64,000 bases of DNA from Thermomonas flagellata. Its GTDB lineage: Bacteria > Pseudomonadota > Gammaproteobacteria > Xanthomonadales > Xanthomonadaceae. Shown piece by piece: positions 21,532 through 29,790 of this stretch. A model generated the notes under the pieces. That model was given only the letters and a program-made list of their open reading frames with translations. It searched no databases and had not been told where the DNA came from. The stretch's first letter is position 1. Each line of letters starts with the position of its first letter. The DNA lies in the NCBI RefSeq assembly GCF_022419185.1, contig NZ_JAJOZK010000002.1, positions 1-64,000 of the forward strand, given 5' to 3'. A program made the translations under genes and the position numbers.

Positions 21532-22304
21532 GGCACGGCACCGCGCTGGCGCGCGAGCGCGGCGAGGATGCGCCGGTCCTCGGCGTCCAGCGTCGGCTGC
21601 GGGTCGTCGCCGTCCTCGCGCCCGCGGTAGTGGCGGTGGAACGCGCGCACCGTGGCGGCACGATCGTCCAGCGGATAACCGATCGCGGCCAGCGCCAGCC
21701 ACGGATCGAACCCGGGCGGCGGGTCGCGCAGTTCGCCCTGCGGCCACAGCCCATAGCCGGCCGCGGCCAGGCGCGCCCACGGAAAGTGCGCGCCGGGGTC
21801 GGTCTTGCGGGTCGGGGCGAGATCGGCATGCCCGATCACCTGGGTCCGGGGGATGTTCCAGCGCGCGGTGATGTCGTCCAGCAGGCGCAGCAGCGCCGCG
21901 ATCTGCGCCGGCGGGTACGGGGCGCGGCCGGCATTGTCCAGCTCGATCCCGAGCGAGGCGGAGTTGAGCTCGACCAGCCCGCCCCAGCGCCCGGCGCCGG
22001 CGTGCCAGGCACGCGCGCGCTCATCCACCAACTGCCAGATGCGGCCGTCGCGGCCGATCAGGTAGTGCGCGCTGACGCGGCCGCCGGCGTTGGCAGTCTG
22101 CAGGGTGCGCAGGGCCTGCGCGGCGGACGGCTCCTCGGTCGCATGCAGCACCACCAGCTGCGGTCGGCGCGCATCGAAGTTCGGCGACGGCGCCCACTCC
22201 GCGAGGGCACTGCGCACCGGCGCGTGCCCGCAGCCGGCGAGCGCGGCGACGGCGAGGGCCGCGAGCACAGGCACGGCGCGGCGGGGGCGGCGCAAGCGAT
22301 CCAT
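21528..22304 (-). CDS. amiD: N-acetylmuramoyl-L-alanine amidase, AmiD-like lipoprotein
   Basis: Zinc amidase of the amidase_2/AmpD family that cleaves the amide between N-acetylmuramic acid and L-alanine. It is 258 residues with a lipoprotein signal (ALAVAALAGC, Cys25), so it is placed in the envelope like E. coli AmiD rather than cytosolic AmpD. Zinc and catalytic residues by alignment to AmpD are His54 (VVLHATEE), His159 (VIGHADLAP), Lys167 and Asp169 (RKTDPG). It is the first of the pair overlapping the sulfotransferase gene. Family is clear; the AmiD name is inferred from the lipobox. Confidence 0.87.
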   Translation of the reverse strand: MDRLRRPRRAVPVLAALAVAALAGCGHAPVRSALAEWAPSPNFDARRPQLVVLHATEEPSAAQALRTLQTANAGGRVSAHYLIGRDGRIWQLVDERARAWHAGAGRWGGLVELNSASLGIELDNAGRAPYPPAQIAALLRLLDDITARWNIPRTQVIGHADLAPTRKTDPGAHFPWARLAAAGYGLWPQGELRDPPPGFDPWLALAAIGYPLDDRAATVRAFHRHYRGREDGDDPQPTLDAEDRRILAALARQRGAVP

Positions 22305-22345
22305 CCCGCCATTGCAGCGGCGCGCGCCGGCCGATGCAAGCCCGC

Positions 22346-23215
22346 TCACGGATTGCACTGCGGGCAGTCCCCGGGGTCGGCCGCGCGCAGGCCGTCGGCG
22401 CGCGGGCGTTCGCGGCGCAGGCCGCAGGCCACGCAGCCCTCGATCCACGCCGCCACCTGCGCGGTGGCGGTCCCGCACCAGGCGCACGGCAACCCGGTGC
22501 GGCGGTCGTGCACGCCCCAGCCCGGGCTGGCGCACTCAGGGCACGGCGTGGCCAGCCTCCGCGCCAGGCGCGCGCCCAAGCCCGCTAGCACCCGCATGCG
22601 CTCGGGATGGCAGTGCGCGCGCAGGTCCAGAAGCAGCCGCGCGCGCCGCTGCGGCGACGTGGCGATGCAGGATTCGACCGCGAACGCCAGCAGCGCCGGG
22701 TCGCGTACGCCCTTCCAGTTTGGCCATGCGCCGCCCGCCAACCCGGCCGGTTGCACGCACAGGGCATGCGCGGGGAACCCGTGGCGCCGCGCGAACGAGC
22801 GCGCCTGCGCGAGGTCCGCCACCTCCTGCACGGCGTGATGGCGGACCGGCCGCGTGCACGATTCGAGCAGTTCGATCCCGCGCGCCTCGTCCCGCCACAG
22901 CAGCAGCTCCTGGTGCAATGCCAGCAGGCCGCAGGTCGGGTCGCCGCCGAAGCTGCCCTCGCTGGCCAGCGCGCGCGGTATCCCGCTGGCCGCGATCGCC
23001 AGGCGCGCCTTGGCGCGCACCGTCTCCAGCGCCGAGCGGGTCCGCGGCTGGCTGCCGCAGAAGGTCCCCAAGGCATCGGTCGCCAGGTCGCGCGGGGTGC
23101 GCAGGCGCACCCCGGCCAGCCGCCGCAACGGCACCCGCAGCGCGCGTGCCTTGCCATGCCGGGTGGCGACCACCGCCACGCACCCGGCATAGGGCGGGCG
23201 CGGCGCCGGGTTCAC
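22346..23215 (-). CDS. DUF6671 family protein with four CxxC zinc-knuckle motifs
   Basis: A 289-residue protein resembling the DUF6671 family: a start of the type YAGCVAVVATRHGKARAL, then RAKARLAIAASGIPRALASEGSFG and a LLALHQELLLW segment. The last 65 residues hold four Cys pairs (225/228, 244/247, 261/264, 284/287), which look like zinc knuckles or a rubredoxin-like ribbon. Function is unknown. It begins with GTG at 23215 inside the stop of the isocitrate dehydrogenase gene (GTGA overlap), so the two are translated together. Confidence 0.75.
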   Translation of the reverse strand: MNPAPRPPYAGCVAVVATRHGKARALRVPLRRLAGVRLRTPRDLATDALGTFCGSQPRTRSALETVRAKARLAIAASGIPRALASEGSFGGDPTCGLLALHQELLLWRDEARGIELLESCTRPVRHHAVQEVADLAQARSFARRHGFPAHALCVQPAGLAGGAWPNWKGVRDPALLAFAVESCIATSPQRRARLLLDLRAHCHPERMRVLAGLGARLARRLATPCPECASPGWGVHDRRTGLPCAWCGTATAQVAAWIEGCVACGLRRERPRADGLRAADPGDCPQCNP

Positions 23216-24708
23216 TCGCCCTGCGCGGCGCTGAAGCCGGGCTGGCCGTCGAACGCGTACAGCTGCTCGTTCTTGATCCAATCCAGCCCGGCGTCGGCGA
23301 TCCGCGCCAGCAGGGCGGCCAGCGCCTGCGGGCTGGCATCGCCGTCGCGGTGCAGGAAGCGGCAGCGCCAGTGGTCGGTGCGGAAGGTCTCCGGCCGGCC
23401 CTGCGGCCACACCTTGACCCCGCGGTTGGTGATCACCGCTAGCCGGAAGGCCTCGCCCGCCAGCGGCTGCAGGCGCGCGGCGAGCGCCTCCGGGTCGCGC
23501 CCCGGCGCGTCCCAGTGCAGGAACACGTCGAGGCCGTGGCAGGTCTTGCGCGCCGCGGGCACAGGCGCGGTCGCCGCCGCCGCGGCCGTCGGCGCGGGCG
23601 CGTCGGCGCGGGCATAGGCCACCGCAGGCAGCTGCTGCGGGCGGCGCCCCAGGCGCTGCGCCACCGCCTGCGCGAACGCGCGGGTGCCGACCTGCCGGCG
23701 TGTGCCGTGGCCGGCGATGTCGGCGGTGTGCACGCCGTCCTCCAGCGTGCACAGCCAGGCGTTGTGGATGCGCGCGGCCTCCTCCGGCAGGCCCAGGTGC
23801 ACCAGCAGCATCACCGCCGCCTGCAGCAGGCCGGAGGGATTGGCCACGTCGCGGCCGGCGATGTCCGGCGCCGAGCCGTGCACCGCCTCGAACATCGCTC
23901 CGTGCAGGCCGATGTTGGCGGAGGCGGCCATCCCGATCGAGCCGGCCAGCTCGGCGGCGATGTCGGAGAGGATGTCGCCGTACAGGTTCAGGGTCACCAC
24001 CACGTCGAAGTCGCGCGGGCGGGTGGCCAGGCGCGCGGCGCCGATGTCGATGATGCGGTGCTCGCTCTGGATCTGCGGGTAGTCCGCCGCGACCTCCTCG
24101 AACACGCGCCGGAACAGGCCGTCGGTCAGCTTCATGATGTTGTCCTTGGTCATGCAGGTGACCTTGCGGCGGCCATTGCGCAGCGCGTAGTCGAACGCGT
24201 GCCGCACGATCCGCTCGCAGCCCGGGCGGCTGACCAGCTTCAGGCACTGCACCACCTCGTCGGTCTGGCGGTGCTCGATCCCGCCGTAGGTGTCCTCCTC
24301 GTTCTCGCGCACGATCACCACGTCCATCCCCGGATGCGCGGAAACCACGTGGGGCGCATAGGCCACGCACGGGCGCACGTTGGCGAACAGCCCGAGGGTC
24401 TTGCGCAGGGTGACGTTGACGCTCTTGTAGCCGCCGCCCTGCGGGGTGGTCAGCGGCGCCTTCAGCAGCACCCCGTGCTCGGCGATCACCTCCCATGCCG
24501 CCGGCGCGATCCCGGCGCGCTCGCCGGCGCGGTAGGCGCGCTCGCCGAGAGTCACCGGCAGCAGCCGCAGCGGCGCGCCGGCCTCGGCCAGCACGTGCAG
24601 CACGGCGTCCATGATCTCCGGGCCGATGCCGTCGCCGTGAGCGACGGCCACGCTGCGGGCGGCGGGGTAGGATCGCGGGGTGGGGGCGGTCTGCAGGACG
24701 GCGGACAT
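23212..24708 (-). CDS. icd: Isocitrate dehydrogenase, Thermus/Rickettsia type with C-terminal extension
   Basis: Beta-decarboxylating dehydrogenase of 498 residues converting isocitrate to 2-oxoglutarate. Signature segments are GDGIGPEI at the start, KSVNVTLRKTLGLFANVRP (substrate Ser/Arg residues), RENEEDTYGGIE, TKDNIMK, NLYGDILSDIAAELAGSIG and EAVHGSAPDIAG. After an Ala-rich linker at about 365-385 comes an extra domain of about 120 residues (GLDVFLHWD, NRGVKVWPQG, TDHWRCRF, IKNEQLYAFDG). This extension marks the Thermus and Rickettsia enzymes and is absent from E. coli Icd. Cofactor preference cannot be set from sequence here. The ATG at 24708 has GGAG 8 bases upstream. 2-oxoglutarate is the carbon skeleton sensed by PII/NtrB, a sensible neighbour for the nitrogen genes. 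Confidence 0.9.
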   Translation of the reverse strand: MSAVLQTAPTPRSYPAARSVAVAHGDGIGPEIMDAVLHVLAEAGAPLRLLPVTLGERAYRAGERAGIAPAAWEVIAEHGVLLKAPLTTPQGGGYKSVNVTLRKTLGLFANVRPCVAYAPHVVSAHPGMDVVIVRENEEDTYGGIEHRQTDEVVQCLKLVSRPGCERIVRHAFDYALRNGRRKVTCMTKDNIMKLTDGLFRRVFEEVAADYPQIQSEHRIIDIGAARLATRPRDFDVVVTLNLYGDILSDIAAELAGSIGMAASANIGLHGAMFEAVHGSAPDIAGRDVANPSGLLQAAVMLLVHLGLPEEAARIHNAWLCTLEDGVHTADIAGHGTRRQVGTRAFAQAVAQRLGRRPQQLPAVAYARADAPAPTAAAAATAPVPAARKTCHGLDVFLHWDAPGRDPEALAARLQPLAGEAFRLAVITNRGVKVWPQGRPETFRTDHWRCRFLHRDGDASPQALAALLARIADAGLDWIKNEQLYAFDGQPGFSAAQGE

Positions 24709-24739
24709 CGGCGGCTCCAGGTTGCGGAAGGATAAATCA

Positions 24740-24753
24740 CGAAATATATGTCG
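24740..24753. promoter_or_regulatory. AT-rich dyad between icd and the HTH gene
   Basis: A 14-base imperfect dyad (CGA, A, ATATAT, G, TCG; 12 of 14 positions symmetric) sits in the 39-base gap between divergent genes and covers the regulator start codon. It is a candidate operator for the adjacent regulator. The surrounding 50 bases are the most AT-rich for kilobases. Confidence 0.45.
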
Positions 24754-25098
24754 CGTATTAAAGATCGCAATCCGGCCCGGGTCAAGGCCCCGCGCCGCGT
24801 GGCCGAGCCGGCGCCCGACGCCGCGCCCGGCTGGACGTTCTTCAGCAACCACGCGCACGTGCTGTTCTGCCTCGCCGCCGAGGACGGGCTGGCGCTGCGC
24901 GACGTCGCCGCGCGGGTCGGCATCACCGAGCGCGCGGTGCAGCGGATCGTGGCGGAGCTGGAGCGGGCCGGCGTGCTCGAGCGCGTGCGCGACGGCCGCC
25001 GCAACCGCTACCGGATCGACCGCGCGGTGCACCTGCGGCATCCGGTCGAGGCTCACCGCACGGTCGGCGAGCTTCTGGCGCTGGTGCACGGGGCCTGA
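24748..25098 (+). CDS. Winged helix-turn-helix regulator (ArsR/MarR-like)
   Basis: A 116-residue DNA-binding protein. After a basic N-terminal arm (about 1-25) it carries a winged [27 protein letters not shown], then [20 protein letters not shown] as recognition region and RDGRRNRYRID as the wing. No metal or ligand motif is evident. It is divergent from icd with only 39 bases between starts, so it probably controls icd-DUF6671 and itself. The only ribosome-like sequence, GGAAGGA, is 14 bases upstream of the ATG, farther than usual, so translation may be weak. Confidence 0.85.
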   Translation: MSRIKDRNPARVKAPRRVAEPAPDAAPGWTFFSNHAHVLFCLAAEDGLALRDVAARVGITERAVQRIVAELERAGVLERVRDGRRNRYRIDRAVHLRHPVEAHRTVGELLALVHGA

Positions 25099-25108
25099 CC
25101 CCGCCCAT

Positions 25109-25138
25109 GAAAAAGCGGGCAGCGTCGCCGCTGCCCGC
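25109..25138 (-). terminator. Intrinsic terminator of the glnK-amtB unit
   Basis: On the minus strand a perfect 9-base GC stem (25138-25130 with 25123-25115, 6-base loop) is followed at once by TTTTT. It is the best rho-independent terminator in the window. It lies 51 bases past the amtB stop and may also end the convergent HTH transcript. Confidence 0.85.
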
Positions 25139-25189
25139 GTGTCGCCGGAGGGGAGGGTCGTCCGGTGACGGAAGCGATGTGCGCCGGGC

Positions 25190-26788
25190 TCAGGTCTCGT
25201 AGGCGGACTCGCCGTGCGAGGTGATGTCCAGCCCCTCGCGCTCGGCCTCGACGCTGACCCGCAGGCCCACCGTGTACTTCACGATCAGGAACGCCAGCAG
25301 TGCGACCGTGGCCGACAGCGCGACCGTGACCAGCACCGCCTGCGCCTGGATCCAGACCTGGGCCGCGATCGAGTAGTCCGGCAGCGCGCGCTCGTGCACG
25401 TAGTCCCAGATCCCGGCACCGCCGAGCGCGGGCGCGGCGAACACCCCGGTCAGCAGGGCGCCGCTGATCCCGCCCACGCCGTGCACGCCGAACACGTCCA
25501 GGCTGTCGTCCGCGCCCAGCAGGCGCTTGAGCCCGCTCACCCCCCACAGGCACAGCACGCCGGCGAGCGCGCCGATCACCAGGGCGCCATTGAGCCCGAC
25601 CAGGCCCGCGGCGGGGGTGATCGCGACCAGCCCGGCGACCGCGCCGGAGGCCGCGCCCAGCAGCGAAGGCTTGCCCTTGAGCACCCACTCCGCCGCCAAC
25701 CAGGCCAGCACCGCAGCGGCGGTGGCGAGGAACGTGTTGACGAACGCCAGCGCCGCGGTGCCGCCGGCCTCCAGCGCGGAGCCGGCGTTGAAGCCGAACC
25801 AGCCGACCCACAGGATCGACGCGCCGACCATGGTCAGGGTCAGGTTGTGCGGCTTGATCGCCTCGCGCCCGTAGCCGGTGCGCTTGCCGATCACGTAGGC
25901 CCCGACCAGGCCGGCGACCGCGGCATTGATGTGGACCACGGTGCCGCCGGCGAAGTCGAGCGCGCCCTTGGCCCACAGGAAACCGGAGCGGGCGGTCGCC
26001 GCCTCGGCCGCGGCGGCGTCGGTGAACGCATCCGGGCCCGGGAAGAACCACACCATGTGCGCGACCGGCAGGTAGGCGAAGGTGAACCACAGCGCGGTGA
26101 ACAGCAGCACCCCGGCGAACTTCACCCGCTCCGCGAACGCGCCGACGATCAGCGCGCAGGTGATGCTGGCGAACGCACCCTGGAACACGAAGAACGCCAG
26201 CTCCGGGATGTACACGCCCTTGCTGAAGGTGGCGCCGATCGCGGCGGCGTCCAGGCCGTGGGCGAGCAGGCGATCCGTGCCGCCGAAGAACGGGTTGCCC
26301 TCGGTGAAGGCGATGCTGTAGCCGTACAGGGCCCACAGCACCGCCACCAGCGCGAACACCGCCAGGTTCTGGATCAGGATCGACAGCACGTTCTTGGCGC
26401 GCACCAGCCCGCCGTAGAACAGCGCCAGGCCCGGCAGGGTCATGAAGATCACCAGTGCCGCCGAGACCAGCACCCACATGGTGTCGGGCTTGCTGATGCT
26501 GGGCGCCGCTGGCGCCGGCGGCGATGCGGAAGTGGCGGCGGCGGACGGCGCGGACGCCGGTTCCGCCGTGGCGACCGCCGGTGAGGCAGGCGCGGCGGCC
26601 GGTTCCGCCCCGGCGTTGGCCGCGGCGGGCGCGCTCGCGCTGGGTGCAGGTGCCGCGGCGGGCGTGGCCGCGCCGTCCTGGGCACGCGCGGGCGCGGCGA
26701 GGCCGAGCGCCAGCGTGCACAGGCCGGCCAGCAGCAGGCCGCGCAGCCGGGTCACGGCCCCGGCGGGCCGTCGGGAGGATCGGGACAT
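25190..26788 (-). CDS. amtB: Ammonium transporter AmtB
   Basis: Trimeric ammonium channel of 532 residues. A signal peptide (about 1-30, ending APARA) is followed by an unusual low-complexity Ala/Pro segment of roughly 80 residues, then 11 membrane helices starting at DTMWVLVSAALV. Hallmarks are GLALFYGGLVRAKN, FVFQGAFASITCAL, the twin pore histidines in LPVAHMVWFF and DVFGVHGVGGISGALLTG, and GGTVVHINAAVAGLVGA. The C-terminal tail that binds GlnK is present (GLDITSHGESAYET). The ATG at 26788 has AAGGAG upstream. It lies 19 bases downstream of glnK in the usual glnK-amtB arrangement. Confidence 0.95.
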   Translation of the reverse strand: MSRSSRRPAGAVTRLRGLLLAGLCTLALGLAAPARAQDGAATPAAAPAPSASAPAAANAGAEPAAAPASPAVATAEPASAPSAAATSASPPAPAAPSISKPDTMWVLVSAALVIFMTLPGLALFYGGLVRAKNVLSILIQNLAVFALVAVLWALYGYSIAFTEGNPFFGGTDRLLAHGLDAAAIGATFSKGVYIPELAFFVFQGAFASITCALIVGAFAERVKFAGVLLFTALWFTFAYLPVAHMVWFFPGPDAFTDAAAAEAATARSGFLWAKGALDFAGGTVVHINAAVAGLVGAYVIGKRTGYGREAIKPHNLTLTMVGASILWVGWFGFNAGSALEAGGTAALAFVNTFLATAAAVLAWLAAEWVLKGKPSLLGAASGAVAGLVAITPAAGLVGLNGALVIGALAGVLCLWGVSGLKRLLGADDSLDVFGVHGVGGISGALLTGVFAAPALGGAGIWDYVHERALPDYSIAAQVWIQAQAVLVTVALSATVALLAFLIVKYTVGLRVSVEAEREGLDITSHGESAYET

Positions 26789-26807
26789 GGGAGTCTCCTT
26801 CGCGGGC

Positions 26808-27155
<348 letters not shown>

Positions 27156-27953
27156 TCAGAAGGCCTTGGTCAGCGTGACCGCGAGCGTCCCGCGCGCGGT
27201 GTTGCGCCCGTACGCATTGGTGTACAGCGCGGCATCCGCGTCGGTATCGGTCCATGCCGCCGCCAGCGAGACGCCGTTGGCGAACGCCTTGGTGACGCCC
27301 AGCTTCCAGTCGGTGTACTCGTAGGCGCGGTTGGACTTGATCCATTGCCGGCCGGCATGTGCGCCGACGCTCCAGCCATCCGCGAGGTTGAGGGTGGCGT
27401 TCAGATCGAGGTAGCTGCTGCCGGACGAGTTGGTGTAACCGAACAGGTCGGTGACCGAGACCGAGTACTTCGCTCCCAGACTCAGGGCCTCATTGGCGGC
27501 GAGGGTCGCACCGGCGTAGACCTCGGCGGTATCGGCACTGTTGAAGCCGGCCGGGAATCTGCCGGGATACCCGTAGTAGGCCAGGCCGACATCAACGCTC
27601 AGCGCCTCGCTGAGCTTGCCGCGCCAGCCGCCGTAGGCATCCAGCTCGACGCTGCTGCTGATCGGCGCGGTCGGGGTGGACAGATCGGACAGCCAGCTGA
27701 TGCTGCTGCCCCAGGCGCCGAGGTAGAGGCCGCTGTCCGCTGCATACTCCATGCCCGCCTGCACGGCCGGCTTGGCATTGGTCTGCGTGATGCCGCGGTA
27801 GATGTAGTCGCTGGTGACGGCAATGCTGCCGCTGGCGCCGGCGTGTGCGGACGCCGCCAGCAGGACACCGGCGAGACCGACGGCAAGGCCGGCCGCACGG
27901 GGCATGACACGACGTGACCGGCACCCCCGGCCGGAACGCGATGGCTTGGACAT
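27156..27953 (-). CDS. TorF family putative porin
   Basis: Outer-membrane beta-barrel of 265 residues in the TorF/TIGR02001 family. A long basic signal peptide (residues 1-38, ending ASAHA) precedes GSIAVTSDYIYRGITQTNAKPAVQAG, the family hallmark. The rest alternates amphipathic strands and ends with a C-terminal Phe (TLAVTLTKAF), as needed for barrel assembly. The ATG at 27953 is backed by AGGGAG. Family members often sit just upstream of glnK-amtB, as here, which suggests a role in uptake of ammonium or small nitrogen compounds; that role is not proven. I looked for a sigma-54 promoter upstream and did not find one. Confidence 0.88.
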   Translation of the reverse strand: MSKPSRSGRGCRSRRVMPRAAGLAVGLAGVLLAASAHAGASGSIAVTSDYIYRGITQTNAKPAVQAGMEYAADSGLYLGAWGSSISWLSDLSTPTAPISSSVELDAYGGWRGKLSEALSVDVGLAYYGYPGRFPAGFNSADTAEVYAGATLAANEALSLGAKYSVSVTDLFGYTNSSGSSYLDLNATLNLADGWSVGAHAGRQWIKSNRAYEYTDWKLGVTKAFANGVSLAAAWTDTDADAALYTNAYGRNTARGTLAVTLTKAF

Positions 27954-28123
27954 GACGCAAGGCTCCCTGGTGGATGAGCCCTCCCCGGTCATTCAGTACC
28001 GCGTGTTGCCCGGACACCGGCCTCTGCAGCCGCGCGCCCTGCGCCCGTCCCCGTTGTCGTTTCCCGCCTTCCTGGCGTCTCCCCGCGGATCGCGCCGGCG
28101 CCGCGCAACCCGCTCCCCACTCT

Positions 28124-28157
28124 CGCGGCGCGCGCGGCCCGAGCCGCGCGCGCCGCG
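28124..28157 (-). terminator. Very stable hairpin after glnA
   Basis: A perfect 15-base, nearly all-GC stem (28124-28138 with 28143-28157) with a 4-base loop begins 4 bases past the glnA stop. There is no U-tract. It probably protects the glnA 3' end and/or pauses polymerase. Confidence 0.6.
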
Positions 28158-28161
28158 CGCC

Positions 28162-29571
28162 TCACACGGCGTAGTACATCTGGTATTCCAGCGGATGGGT
28201 GGCCGCGCGGAAGCGGGTCACCTCCTGCATCTTGAGCGCGATGTAGCCGTCGATGAAGTCGTCGGAGAACACGCCGCCGGCCTTGAGGAAGTCGCGGTCG
28301 GCGTCGAGCGCCTCCAGCGCCTGGTCCAGGCTGTGGCAGACCTGCGGGATGTTCTTCTCCTCCTCCGGCGGCAGGTCGTAGAGGTCCTTGTCGCTGGGCG
28401 CGCCCGGATCGATCTGGTTCTTGATCCCGTCCAGGCCGGCCATCATCAGCGCGGCGAAGGTGAGGTAGCCGGACTGCAGCGGATCGGGGAAGCGGATCTC
28501 GATCCGGCGCGCCTTCGGGTTGGACACCCACGGGATGCGGCAGCTCGCCGAGCGGTTGCGTGCCGAATACGCCAGCATCACCGGCGCCTCGAACCCCGGC
28601 ACCAGCCGCTTGTAGCTGTTGGTGCCGGAGTTGCTGAAGGCATTGATCGCGCGCGCGTGCTTGAAGATGCCGCCGATGTACCACAGCGCCAGCTGCGACA
28701 GGCCGCCGTAGCCGTCACCGGAGAACAGGTTCTGCCCGCCCTTGGCCAGCGACTGGTGCACGTGCATGCCGGAGCCGTTGTCGCCGACGATCGGCTTGGG
28801 CATGAAGGTCGCGGTCTTGCCGTGGCGGTAGGCCACGTTCTTGACGATGTACTTGAGCGTGAGCAGGTCGTCGGCCTTCTTCACCAGGGTGTTGAAGCGG
28901 GTGCCGATCTCGCACTGCCCGGCGGTGGCGACCTCGTGGTGGTGCACCTCGACCTCGATCCCGACCTGGCCGAGGATCTTGCACATCTCCGCCCGCAGGT
29001 CCTGCAGCGAGTCGGTCGGCGGCACCGGGAAGTAGCCGCCCTTGATGCCCGGGCGGTAGCCACTGTTGCCACCCTCGATCTGAGCGCTGCTGCTCCATGC
29101 CGCCTCTTCGGAGTCGATCTGGAAGAAGGTGTGGCCCATCTCGTTGCCGAAGCGCACGCCGTCGAACACGAAGAACTCCGGCTCCGGGCCGAAGAACGCG
29201 GCGTCCGCGATCCCGCTGGCCTTCAGGTAGGCCTCGGCGCGCTTGGCGACCCCGCGCGGGCAGCGTGCATAACCCTGCATGGTGGCCGGGTCGAGCACGT
29301 CGCAAGTCAGCACCAGGGTCGGGTCGTCGTAGAACGGATCGATGTAGGCCGTGCTGGCGTCCGGCAGCAGCACCATGTCGGATTCGTTGATGCCCTTCCA
29401 GCCGGCGATCGAGGAGCCGTCGAACATCTTGCCGTCCTCGAACAGGGCCGGCTCGACGATGCTCACCGGGAAGGTCACGTGCTGCTGCACGCCTCGCATA
29501 TCGACGAAGCGCAGGTCGACGAACTCGACCTTGTGGTCCTGGATCAGCTGCTCTACCTGCGGGTGCGGCAT
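28162..29571 (-). CDS. glnA: Glutamine synthetase type I
   Basis: Dodecameric enzyme of 469 residues making glutamine from glutamate, ammonium and ATP. Family signatures are [17 protein letters not shown], the ATP-binding motif [26 protein letters not shown] and [10 protein letters not shown]. The adenylylation site Tyr lies in [10 protein letters not shown], so activity should be controlled by GlnE. The ATG at 29571 has GGAG upstream. It is a single gene with its own sigma-54 promoter and NtrC sites, divergent from uppP. Confidence 0.97.
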   Translation of the reverse strand: MPHPQVEQLIQDHKVEFVDLRFVDMRGVQQHVTFPVSIVEPALFEDGKMFDGSSIAGWKGINESDMVLLPDASTAYIDPFYDDPTLVLTCDVLDPATMQGYARCPRGVAKRAEAYLKASGIADAAFFGPEPEFFVFDGVRFGNEMGHTFFQIDSEEAAWSSSAQIEGGNSGYRPGIKGGYFPVPPTDSLQDLRAEMCKILGQVGIEVEVHHHEVATAGQCEIGTRFNTLVKKADDLLTLKYIVKNVAYRHGKTATFMPKPIVGDNGSGMHVHQSLAKGGQNLFSGDGYGGLSQLALWYIGGIFKHARAINAFSNSGTNSYKRLVPGFEAPVMLAYSARNRSASCRIPWVSNPKARRIEIRFPDPLQSGYLTFAALMMAGLDGIKNQIDPGAPSDKDLYDLPPEEEKNIPQVCHSLDQALEALDADRDFLKAGGVFSDDFIDGYIALKMQEVTRFRAATHPLEYQMYYAV

Positions 29572-29628
29572 CGGGGGCTCCGGTACTTGGATGATGTCGA
29601 GGGGGATTAGGATCGATGCCCACTCTCA

Positions 29629-29645
29629 AGCAAGCCGCGTGCCAA
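29629..29645 (-). promoter_or_regulatory. Sigma-54 promoter of glnA
   Basis: On the minus strand TTGGCACG, 4 bases, TTGCT matches the -24/-12 consensus (TGGCAC-N5-TTGC) exactly. Initiation would be near 29618, about 47 bases upstream of the glnA ATG. Confidence 0.88.
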
Positions 29646-29695
29646 CCTGCAACCCATTGATTGTCTATCAAGATGGGACGGGCGGCTCGGCTGTA

Positions 29696-29712
29696 TGCAC
29701 TATATTGGTGCA
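29696..29712. promoter_or_regulatory. NtrC-binding dyad upstream of glnA
   Basis: TGCAC, 7 bases, GTGCA: a perfect dyad with the enteric NtrC half-sites and spacing. Its centre is about 86 bases upstream of the predicted glnA start, a normal enhancer distance. It also lies upstream of uppP on the other strand. Confidence 0.8.
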
Positions 29713-29726
29713 TTTTCACGAACGGA

Positions 29727-29743
29727 TGCACCAAGCTGGAATT
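29727..29743. promoter_or_regulatory. Second, half-degenerate NtrC site
   Basis: A good TGCAC half-site followed at 7 bases by a weak partner (GAATT). Its centre is 31 bases, about three helical turns, from the stronger dyad, the spacing expected for cooperative NtrC enhancers. Confidence 0.5.
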
Positions 29744-29790
29744 AACGTCGCTGGGCTATCCTGCCGGCTGCTTTCCGGTCCCTCCCGCGC

